A stretch of 64,000 nucleotides of DNA from Pantoea cypripedii. Lineage in GTDB: Bacteria; Pseudomonadota; Gammaproteobacteria; Enterobacterales; Enterobacteriaceae. How positions within the stretch are numbered: the stretch's first letter is position 1; every line of letters starts with the position of its first letter. Positions 34,901 through 44,284 of this stretch are shown piece by piece. Under the pieces are notes generated by a model, which ran no database searches, had not been told where the DNA came from, and saw only the letters and a program-made list of their open reading frames with translations. Where the stretch lies: positions 3,013,286-3,077,285 of the forward strand of contig NZ_CP024768.1 in NCBI RefSeq assembly GCF_011395035.1, in the 5' to 3' direction. The position numbers and the translations under genes were made by a program.

Positions 34901-36181
34901 ATGAACCATAAGAACCTGTTTGCAAAGTCGGCTGTGGCAGCTGCAGTGGCGCTCGTCTCTTCTCATGTTTACGCAGCGGGCTTTCAACTTAACGAATTTT
35001 CAGCAATTGGTTTAGGTCGTGCATATTCTGGTGAAGGAGCAATGGGGGATACCGCCGCCTCCGCCAGCCGTAACCCGGCAACCATGGCATTGATGGATCG
35101 TCCTGAATTTTCCATCGGCGCGGTTTATATTGATCCCGACGTAAATATCAGCGGCACCAGCCCTACCGGCCGCAGCCTTGATGCTAAAAATATCGCACCT
35201 AATCAGTGGATCCCCAATATCCACTACGTTCATCCCATCAATGATCAATGGTGGGTGGGCGCTTCCGTGACCTCTAACTACGGACTGGCAACCGAATTTA
35301 ATAACGGTTATACCGCAGGCGGTTATGGCGGTACTACCGATCTGACGACCGGCAACTTTAACCTCAGCACGGCTTATCGCCTGAATGAACATTTCAGTTT
35401 CGGTGTCGGTTTTGATGCGGTATATGCCAAAGCCAAAATCGAACGTTACGCCGGTGAATCGGGTGCCGCACTCGGTATTCCTGCTGATACACAAATCGCC
35501 CGCCTGAAAGGCAACGAATGGGGCTATGGCTGGAATGCCGGTATTTTGTATGAAGTGGATAAAAATAACCGCTTTGGCTTTACCTATCGCTCTGAAGTAA
35601 AAATCGACTTCGACGGCGAATATAAAAGTAACCTGCCGACATACGTTAACCCGATCAACCAGGCAATGGGTTTAGGTCTGCCATATGCCACCGGTGGATC
35701 GACTATTCCGGGTTCTCTGACGTTGAATCTGCCGGAAATGTGGGAAGTGTCTGGCTGGCATAAAGTGGCACCACAATGGGCGGTTCACTACAGCCTGACC
35801 TACACCAGCTGGAGCCAGTTCCAGGAGCTGAAAGCCACTAACAATGGTCAGACCCTGTTCTACAAAGATGAAGGCTTCCACGATGCCTACCGCATCGCGC
35901 TGGGTACCACTTACTTCTACGATGATAACTGGACCTTCCGTGGCGGTATCGCCTTTGATGACAGCCCGGTTCCGGCCGATAAACGCTCCATCTCCATTCC
36001 TGACCAGGATCGTCTGTGGCTGAGCGCCGGTGCGTCTTATGCCTTCAATAAGGATGCGTCAGTGGATGTGGGTGTTTCTTATATGCACGGCCAGAACGTG
36101 ACCATCAAAGAAGGTAATTACACCTTTAGATCTGAAGGTAAAGCGATGCTGTATGCGGCGGGCTTTAACTATAAGTTCTGA
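34901..36181 (+). CDS. fadL: Long-chain fatty acid outer-membrane transporter FadL
   Basis: 14-stranded outer-membrane channel that takes up long-chain fatty acids and is a phage receptor in E. coli. The 426-aa precursor has a signal peptide ending HVYA-AGFQL. The mature N-terminal hatch AGFQLNEFSAIGLGRAYSGEGA and NPATMALM are family motifs. The protein ends with a C-terminal aromatic, typical of beta-barrels (AAGFNYKF). Start at 34901, after GAGG and in agreement with the signal peptide. Confidence 0.96.
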   Translation: MNHKNLFAKSAVAAAVALVSSHVYAAGFQLNEFSAIGLGRAYSGEGAMGDTAASASRNPATMALMDRPEFSIGAVYIDPDVNISGTSPTGRSLDAKNIAPNQWIPNIHYVHPINDQWWVGASVTSNYGLATEFNNGYTAGGYGGTTDLTTGNFNLSTAYRLNEHFSFGVGFDAVYAKAKIERYAGESGAALGIPADTQIARLKGNEWGYGWNAGILYEVDKNNRFGFTYRSEVKIDFDGEYKSNLPTYVNPINQAMGLGLPYATGGSTIPGSLTLNLPEMWEVSGWHKVAPQWAVHYSLTYTSWSQFQELKATNNGQTLFYKDEGFHDAYRIALGTTYFYDDNWTFRGGIAFDDSPVPADKRSISIPDQDRLWLSAGASYAFNKDASVDVGVSYMHGQNVTIKEGNYTFRSEGKAMLYAAGFNYKF

Positions 36182-36188
36182 TGTGTTC

Positions 36189-36241
36189 AGGTGCGCATGA
36201 ATGCGCACCCTACAGATGTAGGGTCGCCATTAATGGCGACC
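36189..36241. repeat. Three tandem palindromes after fadL (REP-like)
   Basis: Three inverted repeats lie side by side after the fadL stop: GTGCGCAT/ATGCGCAC (about 36191-36208), ACCCTAC/GTAGGGT (36207-36224) and GGTCGCCATT/AATGGCGACC (36222-36241). The GTAGGG-GCGA style resembles the element between epmC and yfcL, which suggests a dispersed repeat family. Confidence 0.6.
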
Positions 36242-36243
36242 TG

Positions 36244-36279
36244 AAAAAAAGGCGGCTGAATCAGCCGCCTTTCTTATTA
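36244..36279. terminator. Bidirectional terminator between fadL and mlaA
   Basis: Ten-bp stem AAGGCGGCTG (36249-36258) with CAGCCGCCTT (36262-36271). T-rich tracts lie on both sides: TCTTATTATTTATT on the plus strand, TTTTTCAG on the minus strand. It serves two convergent genes. Confidence 0.9.
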
Positions 36280-36280
36280 T

Positions 36281-37048
36281 TTATTCCGCATCAATCTCGT
36301 TCAGCTCACCCTGAATCGCTTTCGCGTTCGGGTTCTCTTCCGGCTTCAGCTTACCGCCATTGGCGAGAAAGTCGTTACGCTGGAAGTAAGCATTACGCAC
36401 AAACGCATAAGGGTCCTGCTGCTGACGCAGGATAGCGTCGGAATCGAGCAACTGGGCGCGGGTTTCCACCCCTTCCAGCGTCCATTTACCGATCGACATC
36501 GGCCAGGTGAGCCAACTTAACACCGGATAGAGTGTATCAACGTAATCCCCACCATCCTGACGCAGCGTAAAGCTACCATAAGCTGGCAGCTCCACATACG
36601 GACCATAACCGACTCCGTAGCGCCCCAGCGTGCTACCAAATTTATGGGGCTCTTCACGCGCCAGCTCCGGGTTCGCTTTACCCGCAACGTCGATAAAACC
36701 ACCCAGGCCTAAGGTGGTGTTCAGGAAGAAGCGCGTAAAGTGGATCATCGCCCGACGCGGCTCGCCGGTCAGGAAGGCGTTGACCATGCTCGCCGGTTCA
36801 TCGAGGTTGCCGAGGAAGTTACTCAGCCCGGTACGCGCCGGCACTGGCACGTAATCACGCCAGGCCACCGCTACCGGACGCACCACATAAGGATCCAGCA
36901 CGTTGTAGTTGAAGTTAAACATCGTGCGGTTAAAGCCTTCAAGCGGGTCACTGCGCTGCGCAGGTACGTCGTTGTCAGCCGGTTTGGAACTGGCACATCC
37001 CACCAGCATTACACTGGCCAGCGCCAGACCGGTCAGGCGGTAATTCAT
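36281..37048 (-). CDS. mlaA: Intermembrane phospholipid transport lipoprotein MlaA (VacJ)
   Basis: Outer-membrane lipoprotein that removes misplaced phospholipids from the outer leaflet with OmpC/OmpF. The 255-aa precursor has the lipobox MLVGC, with lipidated Cys18. Family motifs are DPLEGFNRTMFNFNYNVLDPYVVRPVA, LGGFIDVA and GPYVELPAYGSFTLRQDGG. It lies downstream of the ccm cluster, 35 bp after ccmI. Its function is unrelated, so cotranscription may be chance. Confidence 0.96.
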   Translation of the reverse strand: MNYRLTGLALASVMLVGCASSKPADNDVPAQRSDPLEGFNRTMFNFNYNVLDPYVVRPVAVAWRDYVPVPARTGLSNFLGNLDEPASMVNAFLTGEPRRAMIHFTRFFLNTTLGLGGFIDVAGKANPELAREEPHKFGSTLGRYGVGYGPYVELPAYGSFTLRQDGGDYVDTLYPVLSWLTWPMSIGKWTLEGVETRAQLLDSDAILRQQQDPYAFVRNAYFQRNDFLANGGKLKPEENPNAKAIQGELNEIDAE

Positions 37049-37083
37049 TCTTATCTCCCTGTGCGTGAAAATGGTGTATCGCT

Positions 37084-38298
37084 TCAGGGCTGCTGCTGAT
37101 TAATTTCCACAGCAAGTTGCTGATGACCATCCCAGGGGGTAACCGCGCTTAAACCAAACCAGTCGCCAGACTGAGGATTGGCGCTACCATCGCGCGAAAT
37201 ACGAACCCGGATCTGCACCTGATGCTGCGCCGACAATAAACGGTCAGGCATCATAGCGTTACTGTCATCCAGCGTGAGCGATAACGGGAAATGGCTGAGC
37301 GGAAAACGCTTCACAGCCACAGGCACCGGTGATACACCGTCAGTAACAGAAATATACATCACTCCGCCTTGCGGCAACATTTTTTCTGCCTGCGGATTTA
37401 AACTCACCGTCAATGCCAGATGCGTATTTTGCTGTCCCGCGTCAGTTTTCGCTTGTTCAATACTGCGCTCGATCATCGCGATACGCTTATCCCCTGCCGG
37501 CAACAGTTTCAGCATCATCTGCCAGGCACCAATCGCCTCGTCATACTGCTGCTGCTCGAAGGCGTTAAAGGCCAGCAAACTCAGGGTACGCACGTTGCTG
37601 TGATCGCGTTTCAGCAGGTCACGCAGCAACACGCTGGCCTGACGATTATCCTGCGGATCGCTGGAACGCGTCAGTACCTCGGCGTAATCCTGTTGCAGTT
37701 CCAGATTATTCGGAGCCAGCTGTAACGCCCGTTCGAATGCCTGGCTGGCATCGCTGGCATTGTTCAGCACCATGCCGAGGCGGCCCAGCATGGTCCAGTC
37801 ATTCAGGTTTTGTGGGTCAGACTGCAATGAAGTGCGCAACCCCAGCTGCAGACGCGCCAGTTCTTCCATGGTCAGCGGTTTGGCCTGCGGGTCCATCACG
37901 CGGGCACGCAGCGCCGGATATTCCTCCTGCACTGACGTCCAGCCCGCCAGCTGGGCCAACCCACCGGTTTTCAGATACATTCCCAGCGACACCACCACCA
38001 GCAATCCGACACCCGGCAACAGGATCCAACGGCTGCTTTGATGTTTGCGCGTCGCTTCATTCTGTTGCGGAACATCAGTCAGCAAGGTTTGCTGCAGCTC
38101 GCGCACCATTTCCGGGCGCTCCGCCACCACGCCTTCCTCTTCGTCACGCTCCAGCTCACGCAGGCGTTGCTGATAAAAATCAGTATTCAGACGATCGCGG
38201 TCACCATTGCTGGCCTCGCGCTGACGCCAGCCCGCGCTGAGAAACAGCGCACAGGCCGCAGCCAGCAAAATAATCAGGGTAATCCAGAATCCACTCAT
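37084..38298 (-). CDS. ccmI: Cytochrome c biogenesis protein CcmI (TPR chaperone)
   Basis: Apocytochrome c chaperone, 404 aa. Two N-terminal transmembrane helices (about residues 4-22 and 92-110) flank a cytoplasmic loop. A TPR domain (about 150-290, DWTMLGRLGMVLNNASDASQAFERAL) and a C-terminal beta-rich domain follow. In E. coli this module is fused to CcmH; here it is a separate gene with a 1-nt overlap to ccmH. Last gene of ccmABCDEFGHI. Confidence 0.93.
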   Translation of the reverse strand: MSGFWITLIILLAAACALFLSAGWRQREASNGDRDRLNTDFYQQRLRELERDEEEGVVAERPEMVRELQQTLLTDVPQQNEATRKHQSSRWILLPGVGLLVVVSLGMYLKTGGLAQLAGWTSVQEEYPALRARVMDPQAKPLTMEELARLQLGLRTSLQSDPQNLNDWTMLGRLGMVLNNASDASQAFERALQLAPNNLELQQDYAEVLTRSSDPQDNRQASVLLRDLLKRDHSNVRTLSLLAFNAFEQQQYDEAIGAWQMMLKLLPAGDKRIAMIERSIEQAKTDAGQQNTHLALTVSLNPQAEKMLPQGGVMYISVTDGVSPVPVAVKRFPLSHFPLSLTLDDSNAMMPDRLLSAQHQVQIRVRISRDGSANPQSGDWFGLSAVTPWDGHQQLAVEINQQQP

Positions 38299-38753
38299 TA
38301 CGACTTCCCGTCACGCTTCAAAATCGCCGCAAGGCGCTGTTGTTCGTTTTCATCCAGTTCGCTGCGCGTTTTACGCTGGCGACTGCGCAGGATAATGATC
38401 AGGCCACCCAGCACCACAAACAGCGCCGGGCCAACCCACAAAATCAGGGTCGATGGCGTAACCGGTGGCTCATAGGTCACGAAGTTGCCATAGCGCGCCA
38501 CCATGTAATTGATGATTTGCTGTCGGCTCTGCCCCTGCTTCATCAATTCATAGACTTTCAGGCGCATATCCGCCGCAATCATCGCGTTGGAATCGGCAAT
38601 GCTGTTGTTCTGGCATTTCGGGCAGCGCAGCGAACCCGTCAGGTCGCGGTACTGCTCCTCCTGCTGTACTGAATCGAACTGGTAAGTATCGATGGCTGCC
38701 CACAGGCTGGTGCTCAGCAGCACCCCCGCGAGCAAAAGAAGCAGCCGTTTCAC
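38298..38753 (-). CDS. ccmH: Cytochrome c biogenesis thiol protein CcmH
   Basis: Membrane-anchored thioredoxin-like protein of 151 aa that helps reduce the CxxCH motif of apocytochrome c. A signal peptide is followed by the active-site LRCPKCQNNSIADSNAMIA and a C-terminal transmembrane helix (PSTLILWVGPALFVVLGGLIIIL). Starts at GTG (38751-38753), overlapping the ccmG stop as GTGA. Unlike the E. coli protein it lacks the fused TPR part, which is encoded by ccmI. Confidence 0.95.
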   Translation of the reverse strand: MKRLLLLLAGVLLSTSLWAAIDTYQFDSVQQEEQYRDLTGSLRCPKCQNNSIADSNAMIAADMRLKVYELMKQGQSRQQIINYMVARYGNFVTYEPPVTPSTLILWVGPALFVVLGGLIIILRSRQRKTRSELDENEQQRLAAILKRDGKS

Positions 38754-39307
38754 GCGCCCGCCTCCTTGCTGTATTTATCCCACAGCGGTTTCACTTCCTG
38801 CTGCCAGACGCGTTCGTTCATGTCGCCCGCGTGGCGGTAGCGAATAATGCCTTTACCATCAATCAGGAAGGTTTCCGGCGCGCCATAGACGCCCAAATCG
38901 AGACCGAGCATCCCATCACCGTCATACAGGCTGAGAGCATAGGGATTGCCCAGCGTATTCAACCAGGTCACGGCTTTGGTGCGATCGTCTTTATAATTAA
39001 GACCGACTACGCGAATACCTTTTTCCGCCAGGGTGTTGAGGTATTCATGCTCAGCGCGACAGGTGGGGCACCAGGTGGCCCAGACGTTAAGCAGAATCGG
39101 TTTGCCATCGGTCAGAACCTGCTGGCTGTAAATTTTGCCCGGCTTGTCGAGGGCTTCCAGCTTAAATACCGGCACCGGTTTACCGATCAGCGCAGATTCC
39201 AGCAACGTCGGGTCGTCACCGTTAGCATTGCGCGACAGCTGCCACAGCAGCGCCGCAGCCAGCAGCAGAAACAACACCAGCGGAATAAAAAGGATCTTCT
39301 TGTTCAT
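38750..39307 (-). CDS. ccmG: Thiol:disulfide interchange protein CcmG (DsbE)
   Basis: Periplasmic membrane-anchored reductant for cytochrome c maturation, 185 aa. An N-terminal helix (MNKKILFIPLVLFLLLAAALL) is followed by a thioredoxin fold with active site WATWCPTCRAEHEYL. The GVYGAPETFLID cis-proline region is also present. Start set at ATG 39307, overlapping the ccmF stop as ATGA. Confidence 0.97.
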   Translation of the reverse strand: MNKKILFIPLVLFLLLAAALLWQLSRNANGDDPTLLESALIGKPVPVFKLEALDKPGKIYSQQVLTDGKPILLNVWATWCPTCRAEHEYLNTLAEKGIRVVGLNYKDDRTKAVTWLNTLGNPYALSLYDGDGMLGLDLGVYGAPETFLIDGKGIIRYRHAGDMNERVWQQEVKPLWDKYSKEAGA

Positions 39308-41262
39308 GCCTGCTCCTCCCGTGGCGCTTTTTTGCGCGAACGATAACGCGGATCGAGCAGACACAGCAGGCCACCCACCGCCATAAACACGCCGCCGAAC
39401 CAAATCCAGCGCACGAACGGTTTGTAGTAAATACGCACCGCCCAGGAACCGTCATCCAGTTCCTCTCCTAACGCGGCGTAGAGATCGCGGGTAAAGCCAC
39501 CGCTGATCGCGGCTTCGGTCATCATGGTACGCGCCGCCGTATAGAAGCGTTTTTCCGCATGCAGCACCGCTTCCGGTTTGCCATCACGGGTCACGTCGAT
39601 AATGGCGACGCCACCGCTGTAGTTCGGCCCCTGCAGATTGTGAACATCGCGGAAAATGAAGTGATAATTATGGATATCAACATTATCGCCCGACTTCATA
39701 CGCACATCGCGTTCCACGCTGTATTGGGTGCTGAAGGCGATGCCAATCACCGTCACCGCGACACCAAGATGGCCGAGCACCATACCCCAGTGGCTGCGCG
39801 TCAGATGACGCAGACCAGCAAAGAAGGTGTGACGATGGGTGGCGCGTTCATGCAGTTCCATCAGCGTCAGAAGGATCACCCAAATCGACATCAGCAGCCC
39901 GATCACCGTCATTGCTTCAATGCGATCCTGCAACAACCACGGCAGGGCGATAGAGAGGATCAGCGTAACCAGCAGCGCGATCCCCAGGCGTTTCCACAAC
40001 TTCTGCGGCTCGTCACGACGCCAGCGCACCAGCGGCCCAATGCCGAGCATCAGCGCGAACGGCGCCATCAGCCAGGTGAACATCGTATTAAAGAAGGGTT
40101 CACCGACAGAAATGCTGCCCAGCCCCAGCTGCTTATGCACCAGCGGCAACAGGGTTCCCAGCAGCACCACCAGCATGGCGGCGATCAACAAGACGTTATT
40201 GCCGAGCAGGAAAGACTCACGCGACCAGGTTTCATTTTGCACCCGGCTGCGTACCTGGCCCCCTTTAATCGCGTACAGCAGCAGCGAGCTGCCAATCACG
40301 ATCACCAGGAAGGCGAGGATAAACATACCGCGCGCCGGATCGGACGCAAACGAGTGTACCGACACCAGCACGCCGGAACGCACGAGGAACGTACCAAGCA
40401 GACTGAGCGAGAACGCCGTGATCGCCAGCAGCACCGTCCAGGATTTGAAACTGCCGCGTTTTTCCGTCACCGCCAGTGAGTGCATCAGCGCAGTACCGGC
40501 CAGCCACGGCATAAAGGAAGCGTTTTCTACCGGATCCCAGAACCACCAGCCACCCCAGCCCAGCTCGTAATAGGCCCAGGCCGAGCCAAGCACGATGCCG
40601 ATAGTCAGGAATACCCAGGCGGCGGTGGTCCACGGACGTGACCAGCGCGCCCAGGCGGTATCCAGTCGCCCCGCCATCAGCGAAGCAATGGCAAAGGCAA
40701 AAGCAACCGAGAAACCGACATAACCCATATACAGCAGCGGCGGATGGAAGATCAGGCCGATATCCTGCAACATCGGGTTAAGATCGTTGCCATCTATCGG
40801 GAAGTTCGGCAAGGTGCGGGTAAAGGGGTTGGATGTCAGGGTGATAAACAGCAAAAAGCCAAGGTTGATCATCCCCATCACCGACAGCACGCGCGCCAGC
40901 GCATCCTGCGGCATGCCACGGCTGAAAATCGCCACGGCCAGCGTCCAGCTGCTGAGCAACAGTACCCACAACAGCAACGAACCTTCGTGCGCGCCCCAGG
41001 TCGCCGCGATGCGGTAGTACACCGGCAACAGCGTGTTGGAGTTGGTGGCGACATAGGCCACGGTGAAATCGTTGACGATAAACGCGTGTACCAGCACCAG
41101 AAACGCGGCCGCGATACAGGCAAACATGCCCCAGGTCAGCGGTCGTGCCAGCGCCATCAGACGCGCATCCTGGCGCACTGCGCCCCATAGCGGATAAACA
41201 CTTAACAGTAGCGCCAGTCCCAGCGCCAGGCAGAGCAGAAAGCTGCCAATTTCTGGCATCAT
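39304..41262 (-). CDS. ccmF: Cytochrome c heme lyase subunit CcmF
   Basis: Large membrane protein of 652 aa that attaches heme from holo-CcmE to apocytochrome c with CcmH and CcmI. The WWD motif is visible as WGGWWFWDPVENASFMPWLAGTALMHSL near residue 240. Many transmembrane helices surround it. Tandem ATGs begin the gene, and it overlaps the ccmE stop by 4 nt. Confidence 0.97.
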   Translation of the reverse strand: MMPEIGSFLLCLALGLALLLSVYPLWGAVRQDARLMALARPLTWGMFACIAAAFLVLVHAFIVNDFTVAYVATNSNTLLPVYYRIAATWGAHEGSLLLWVLLLSSWTLAVAIFSRGMPQDALARVLSVMGMINLGFLLFITLTSNPFTRTLPNFPIDGNDLNPMLQDIGLIFHPPLLYMGYVGFSVAFAFAIASLMAGRLDTAWARWSRPWTTAAWVFLTIGIVLGSAWAYYELGWGGWWFWDPVENASFMPWLAGTALMHSLAVTEKRGSFKSWTVLLAITAFSLSLLGTFLVRSGVLVSVHSFASDPARGMFILAFLVIVIGSSLLLYAIKGGQVRSRVQNETWSRESFLLGNNVLLIAAMLVVLLGTLLPLVHKQLGLGSISVGEPFFNTMFTWLMAPFALMLGIGPLVRWRRDEPQKLWKRLGIALLVTLILSIALPWLLQDRIEAMTVIGLLMSIWVILLTLMELHERATHRHTFFAGLRHLTRSHWGMVLGHLGVAVTVIGIAFSTQYSVERDVRMKSGDNVDIHNYHFIFRDVHNLQGPNYSGGVAIIDVTRDGKPEAVLHAEKRFYTAARTMMTEAAISGGFTRDLYAALGEELDDGSWAVRIYYKPFVRWIWFGGVFMAVGGLLCLLDPRYRSRKKAPREEQA

Positions 41263-41744
41263 GATTGGGCACCCGCCTGCTGATATGATGCCGCAGGTCC
41301 TTTGTGGTTTTTCTTCATCGCGTCCTGAATTTCCGGTGGCGTATATTTTTCATCGTGCTTCGCCAGCACTTCTTTAGCATTCACCAGGTTGCCGTCTTCC
41401 AGCACGCCCTGCGCCACGATGCCCTGCCCTTCGCGGAACAGGTCCGGCAGGATGCCTTCGTAGCTGACGCTCACCACGCCGTTGGCGTCATAAATTTTGA
41501 ACGACACGGCAAGGGTTTTCGGATCGCGTTTCACGCTTCCCGGCATCACCATGCCCCCCACGCGCAGACGCTGACCAGGCTCAGGTTTCTGATGATCCTC
41601 GCCCTTGCCATACAAAATTTCACTCGGGGTGTAGAACAGGTCGATATTGGAACGCAGCGCGTACATCACCAACGCGGTGGCCAGGCCTAAGCCCACCAGC
41701 ACCGCCACCACCACAGTCAGGCGGTTACGACGACGGATATTCAC
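41259..41744 (-). CDS. ccmE: Heme chaperone CcmE
   Basis: Periplasmic heme carrier anchored by an N-terminal helix, 161 aa. The covalent heme site is the histidine in EVLAKHDEKYTPPE, followed by the conserved tyrosine. LRVGGMVMPGSVKRD is the start of the OB fold. Begins with GTG (41742-41744), overlapping the ccmD stop as GTGA. Confidence 0.97.
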   Translation of the reverse strand: MNIRRRNRLTVVVAVLVGLGLATALVMYALRSNIDLFYTPSEILYGKGEDHQKPEPGQRLRVGGMVMPGSVKRDPKTLAVSFKIYDANGVVSVSYEGILPDLFREGQGIVAQGVLEDGNLVNAKEVLAKHDEKYTPPEIQDAMKKNHKGPAASYQQAGAQS

Positions 41745-41974
41745 ACGGATTCTCCTGCCGCTTCACTGGCGGCTTTTTTCGATTTGGCCGCACGGATGCG
41801 ACGCTCCCTGGATTGACGCTGGCGAATCTCCGCCAGTAACCGGCGGCGAAACAGCACGGTGTGCAGCACCAGACCTATCAGCGGAATCAGCGTGAAGACG
41901 ACGGCGAGCCAGACATAAAAGGCATAACCGCCCATGGCAAAGAAATCCTGCCAGGAAGAGAAAGCTGGCGTCAT
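41741..41974 (-). CDS. ccmD: Heme exporter accessory protein CcmD
   Basis: Small single-helix membrane protein of 77 aa needed to release holo-CcmE from the CcmABC complex. MTPAFSSWQDFFAMGGYAFYVWLAV is a typical N-terminus, and the C-terminal end is basic. Overlaps ccmC by 4 nt (ATGA) and ccmE by 4 nt. Confidence 0.95.
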   Translation of the reverse strand: MTPAFSSWQDFFAMGGYAFYVWLAVVFTLIPLIGLVLHTVLFRRRLLAEIRQRQSRERRIRAAKSKKAASEAAGESV

Positions 41975-42717
41975 GATTTGCGCCCTCCCTGTGCTACCTC
42001 AATCGCCCACGGACGATGACGTTCGGTAAACAAAATCATGTTGCGCAGGCGCATCAGCGTCAGCGAGACGAAAACCAGCAGATAACCGAGAATTGCCCAG
42101 CGCAGCGGGGTACGCATGCTTGGCGCAATATCCTGTTGCAGGATGCCAGACGAGCCCTGATGCAGGGTGTTCCACCATTGTACCGAGAAGTGGATGATTG
42201 GCAGGTTAATCACACCAACCAGAATCAGAATCCCGGCGGCGCGACCCGCGGTACGGCGGTCATCAAAGGCGTGATACAGCGCAATCACTCCCATATAAAG
42301 GAACAGCAGCACCAGTTCGGAGGTCAGCCGCGCATCCCAAATCCACCAGGTACCCCACATCGGTTTACCCCAAGCGGAACCGGTGACCAGCGCGATAAAG
42401 GTAAACACCGCCCCAACCGGTGCCATCGCTGCCGAGACCAGGTCAGCCATCTTCATCTGCCACACCAGGCCGATAAACGCCGCAATCGCCATGGAGGCAT
42501 ACACGCCCATTGACCACATTGCCGCGGGTACATGGATGTACATGATGCGGAAGCTGTCACCCTGCTGATAATCGGCGGGCGCAAAACCAAAACCCCACGC
42601 CCACCCCAGCAACAAGGTGGCAACCCCCAGTACCGCGAACCAGGGAATTAAGCGGCCACAAAGCTGATACAGCTTTTCAGGCTTTGCCCACTGGTTTAAC
42701 CATTTCCACATTTGCAT
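41971..42717 (-). CDS. ccmC: Heme exporter protein CcmC
   Basis: Six-helix membrane protein of 248 aa that loads heme onto CcmE. The WWD heme-handling motif reads WGTWWIWDARLTSELVLL near residue 120; conserved histidines lie in YIHVPAAMWS and PIIHFSVQWWNTLHQG. It is 49 bp downstream of ccmB, the only real gap in the cluster. Confidence 0.97.
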   Translation of the reverse strand: MQMWKWLNQWAKPEKLYQLCGRLIPWFAVLGVATLLLGWAWGFGFAPADYQQGDSFRIMYIHVPAAMWSMGVYASMAIAAFIGLVWQMKMADLVSAAMAPVGAVFTFIALVTGSAWGKPMWGTWWIWDARLTSELVLLFLYMGVIALYHAFDDRRTAGRAAGILILVGVINLPIIHFSVQWWNTLHQGSSGILQQDIAPSMRTPLRWAILGYLLVFVSLTLMRLRNMILFTERHRPWAIEVAQGGRKS

Positions 42718-42766
42718 AGCTCACAATATAAGAAGAGAGATTACTGCATCTCTGTGGATGCACGAT

Positions 42767-43429
42767 TTAATGCAGGCTGATGCGCAGCGCCGCCGCCGTT
42801 GCAAACGGGGAGAGCGTAGCGCTGCCTGCCAGCATGGCGCCAAGAATCGCCAGATAGCCACCAATCGGCAGTCCCTGTCCGGCGGCATCAATCGCCGCAC
42901 TGGCAAAAATCAAAACCGGTATCGCCAGCGGCAATACCAGCAAACTCAGTAACACCCCGCCACGTCGCAGCCCGACGGTTAATCCGGTACCAATTGCCCC
43001 AAGAAAACTCAGGGTTGGCGTACCCAGTAACAGGGTCAACGCCATGGCACGCCAGCTGGCAAAATCAAGCGACAACAGCAGCGCCGCCAGCGGCGATAAT
43101 AAAATCAGCGGTAATCCGGTAATCAGCCAGTGAGCAATCACTTTGCCCAGAACCGTTACCGGTAGCGGTGTGGGTAACAGCAAAAGCTGTTCCAGCGAAC
43201 CATCCAGAAAGTCATCGCGGAACAGACGCTCCAGCGCCAGCAGTGATGCCAGTAAAGCAGCGACCCAGGCAATGCCGGGGGCAATCCGTGCTAACTGCTG
43301 CGGATCCGGACCAATGCCCAGCGGAAACAGCGTGATGACAATCAGGAAAAACCACAGCGGGTTAATCACTTCCGCCCCGCTGCGGAAAGCAATTTTCAGC
43401 TCGCGCTGAATAACACGGCCCAGCATCAT
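42767..43429 (-). CDS. ccmB: Heme exporter membrane subunit CcmB
   Basis: Membrane component of the CcmAB ABC transporter, 220 aa with six hydrophobic segments. The N-terminus reads MMLGRVIQRELKIAFRSGAEVINPLWFF, and RDDFLDGSLEQLLLLP is a family motif. Start set at the first of tandem ATGs (43429), which overlaps the ccmA stop by 4 nt (ATGA). The complex uses ATP to free heme-loaded CcmE. Confidence 0.96.
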   Translation of the reverse strand: MMLGRVIQRELKIAFRSGAEVINPLWFFLIVITLFPLGIGPDPQQLARIAPGIAWVAALLASLLALERLFRDDFLDGSLEQLLLLPTPLPVTVLGKVIAHWLITGLPLILLSPLAALLLSLDFASWRAMALTLLLGTPTLSFLGAIGTGLTVGLRRGGVLLSLLVLPLAIPVLIFASAAIDAAGQGLPIGGYLAILGAMLAGSATLSPFATAAALRISLH

Positions 43430-44040
43430 GCCCACTCCGACGTCAGGCGGATTTTACGCACGCGCTGCGCGCTATCCGGCAAATCCTGATGCGTGGTCAG
43501 AATCACCGCCCCACCGTTATCGGCATGCCAGGCAAAGCGTGTCATGAGTTTTTCCACTCCGGCCTTATCGATTGCCGTTAACGGTTCATCCAGAATCCAC
43601 AATTTTGCCGGGCTGAGCCACAATCGGGCCAGCGCCACGCGCCGTTGTTGTCCGGCAGAAAGTTGTGCCACTGGCACCTCTTCATAACCCAGCAGATCCA
43701 CCTGCTCCAGCGCGGCAAAAATCGCCTCACCGTGGCTGTCGCCATGCCAGAAATGCAGATTTTCCAACGGAGAGAGTACCGATTTCACGCCCGGATGATG
43801 GCCAAGATAAAGCAGGTTTTGATGCCATGTTTCCCGTTGCTGTCGAATTGGCTGCCCCTGCCACTGCACCTCTCCCTCTTCCGCCCGACTCAGTCCCGCC
43901 AGTAAACGCAGCAGTGACGTTTTGCCTGCGCCATTCGGTCCTTCTATTTGCACAATGTCGCCTGCCTCAACACGAAAACTCAGCCCATTGAACAGGGTAC
44001 GCTCATCGCGAACGCAAGAGAGATTAATGACTTCGAGCAT
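43426..44040 (-). CDS. ccmA: Cytochrome c biogenesis ATP-binding protein CcmA
   Basis: ABC ATPase of 204 aa driving the CcmABCD complex. Walker A GPNGAGKTSLLRLLAG, signature QLSAGQQRRVALARLWL, Walker B LWILDEPLTAID and the H loop LTTHQ are all visible. The start is unclear: ATG 44040 gives MLEVINLSCVRDERTLF, close to E. coli, but no purine-rich ribosome site precedes it. In-frame GTG codons lie upstream at 44083-44085 and 44053-44055. First gene of the cluster. Confidence 0.93.
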   Translation of the reverse strand: MLEVINLSCVRDERTLFNGLSFRVEAGDIVQIEGPNGAGKTSLLRLLAGLSRAEEGEVQWQGQPIRQQRETWHQNLLYLGHHPGVKSVLSPLENLHFWHGDSHGEAIFAALEQVDLLGYEEVPVAQLSAGQQRRVALARLWLSPAKLWILDEPLTAIDKAGVEKLMTRFAWHADNGGAVILTTHQDLPDSAQRVRKIRLTSEWA

Positions 44041-44284
44041 AGAAGGGAGAATCACAGCAATGAAATTAGGCCAGGATAATACCACAATGAATCTGTGGGC
44101 CGTAGTCTGTGAACTCCGTCACACCTCCCCCGATCGGGGTAATCAGGCGGTTCAGATCAATAAACTGCTCAAAAAACCACCTCAGTTAAAGTCTTGTTAC
44201 TCTTAATTTGAATTCACGTAACAAATTAGTGTTGCGCAAAACGGCTACGCTTATTACGTACCGGCATTATCACCGGAGGAAAAC

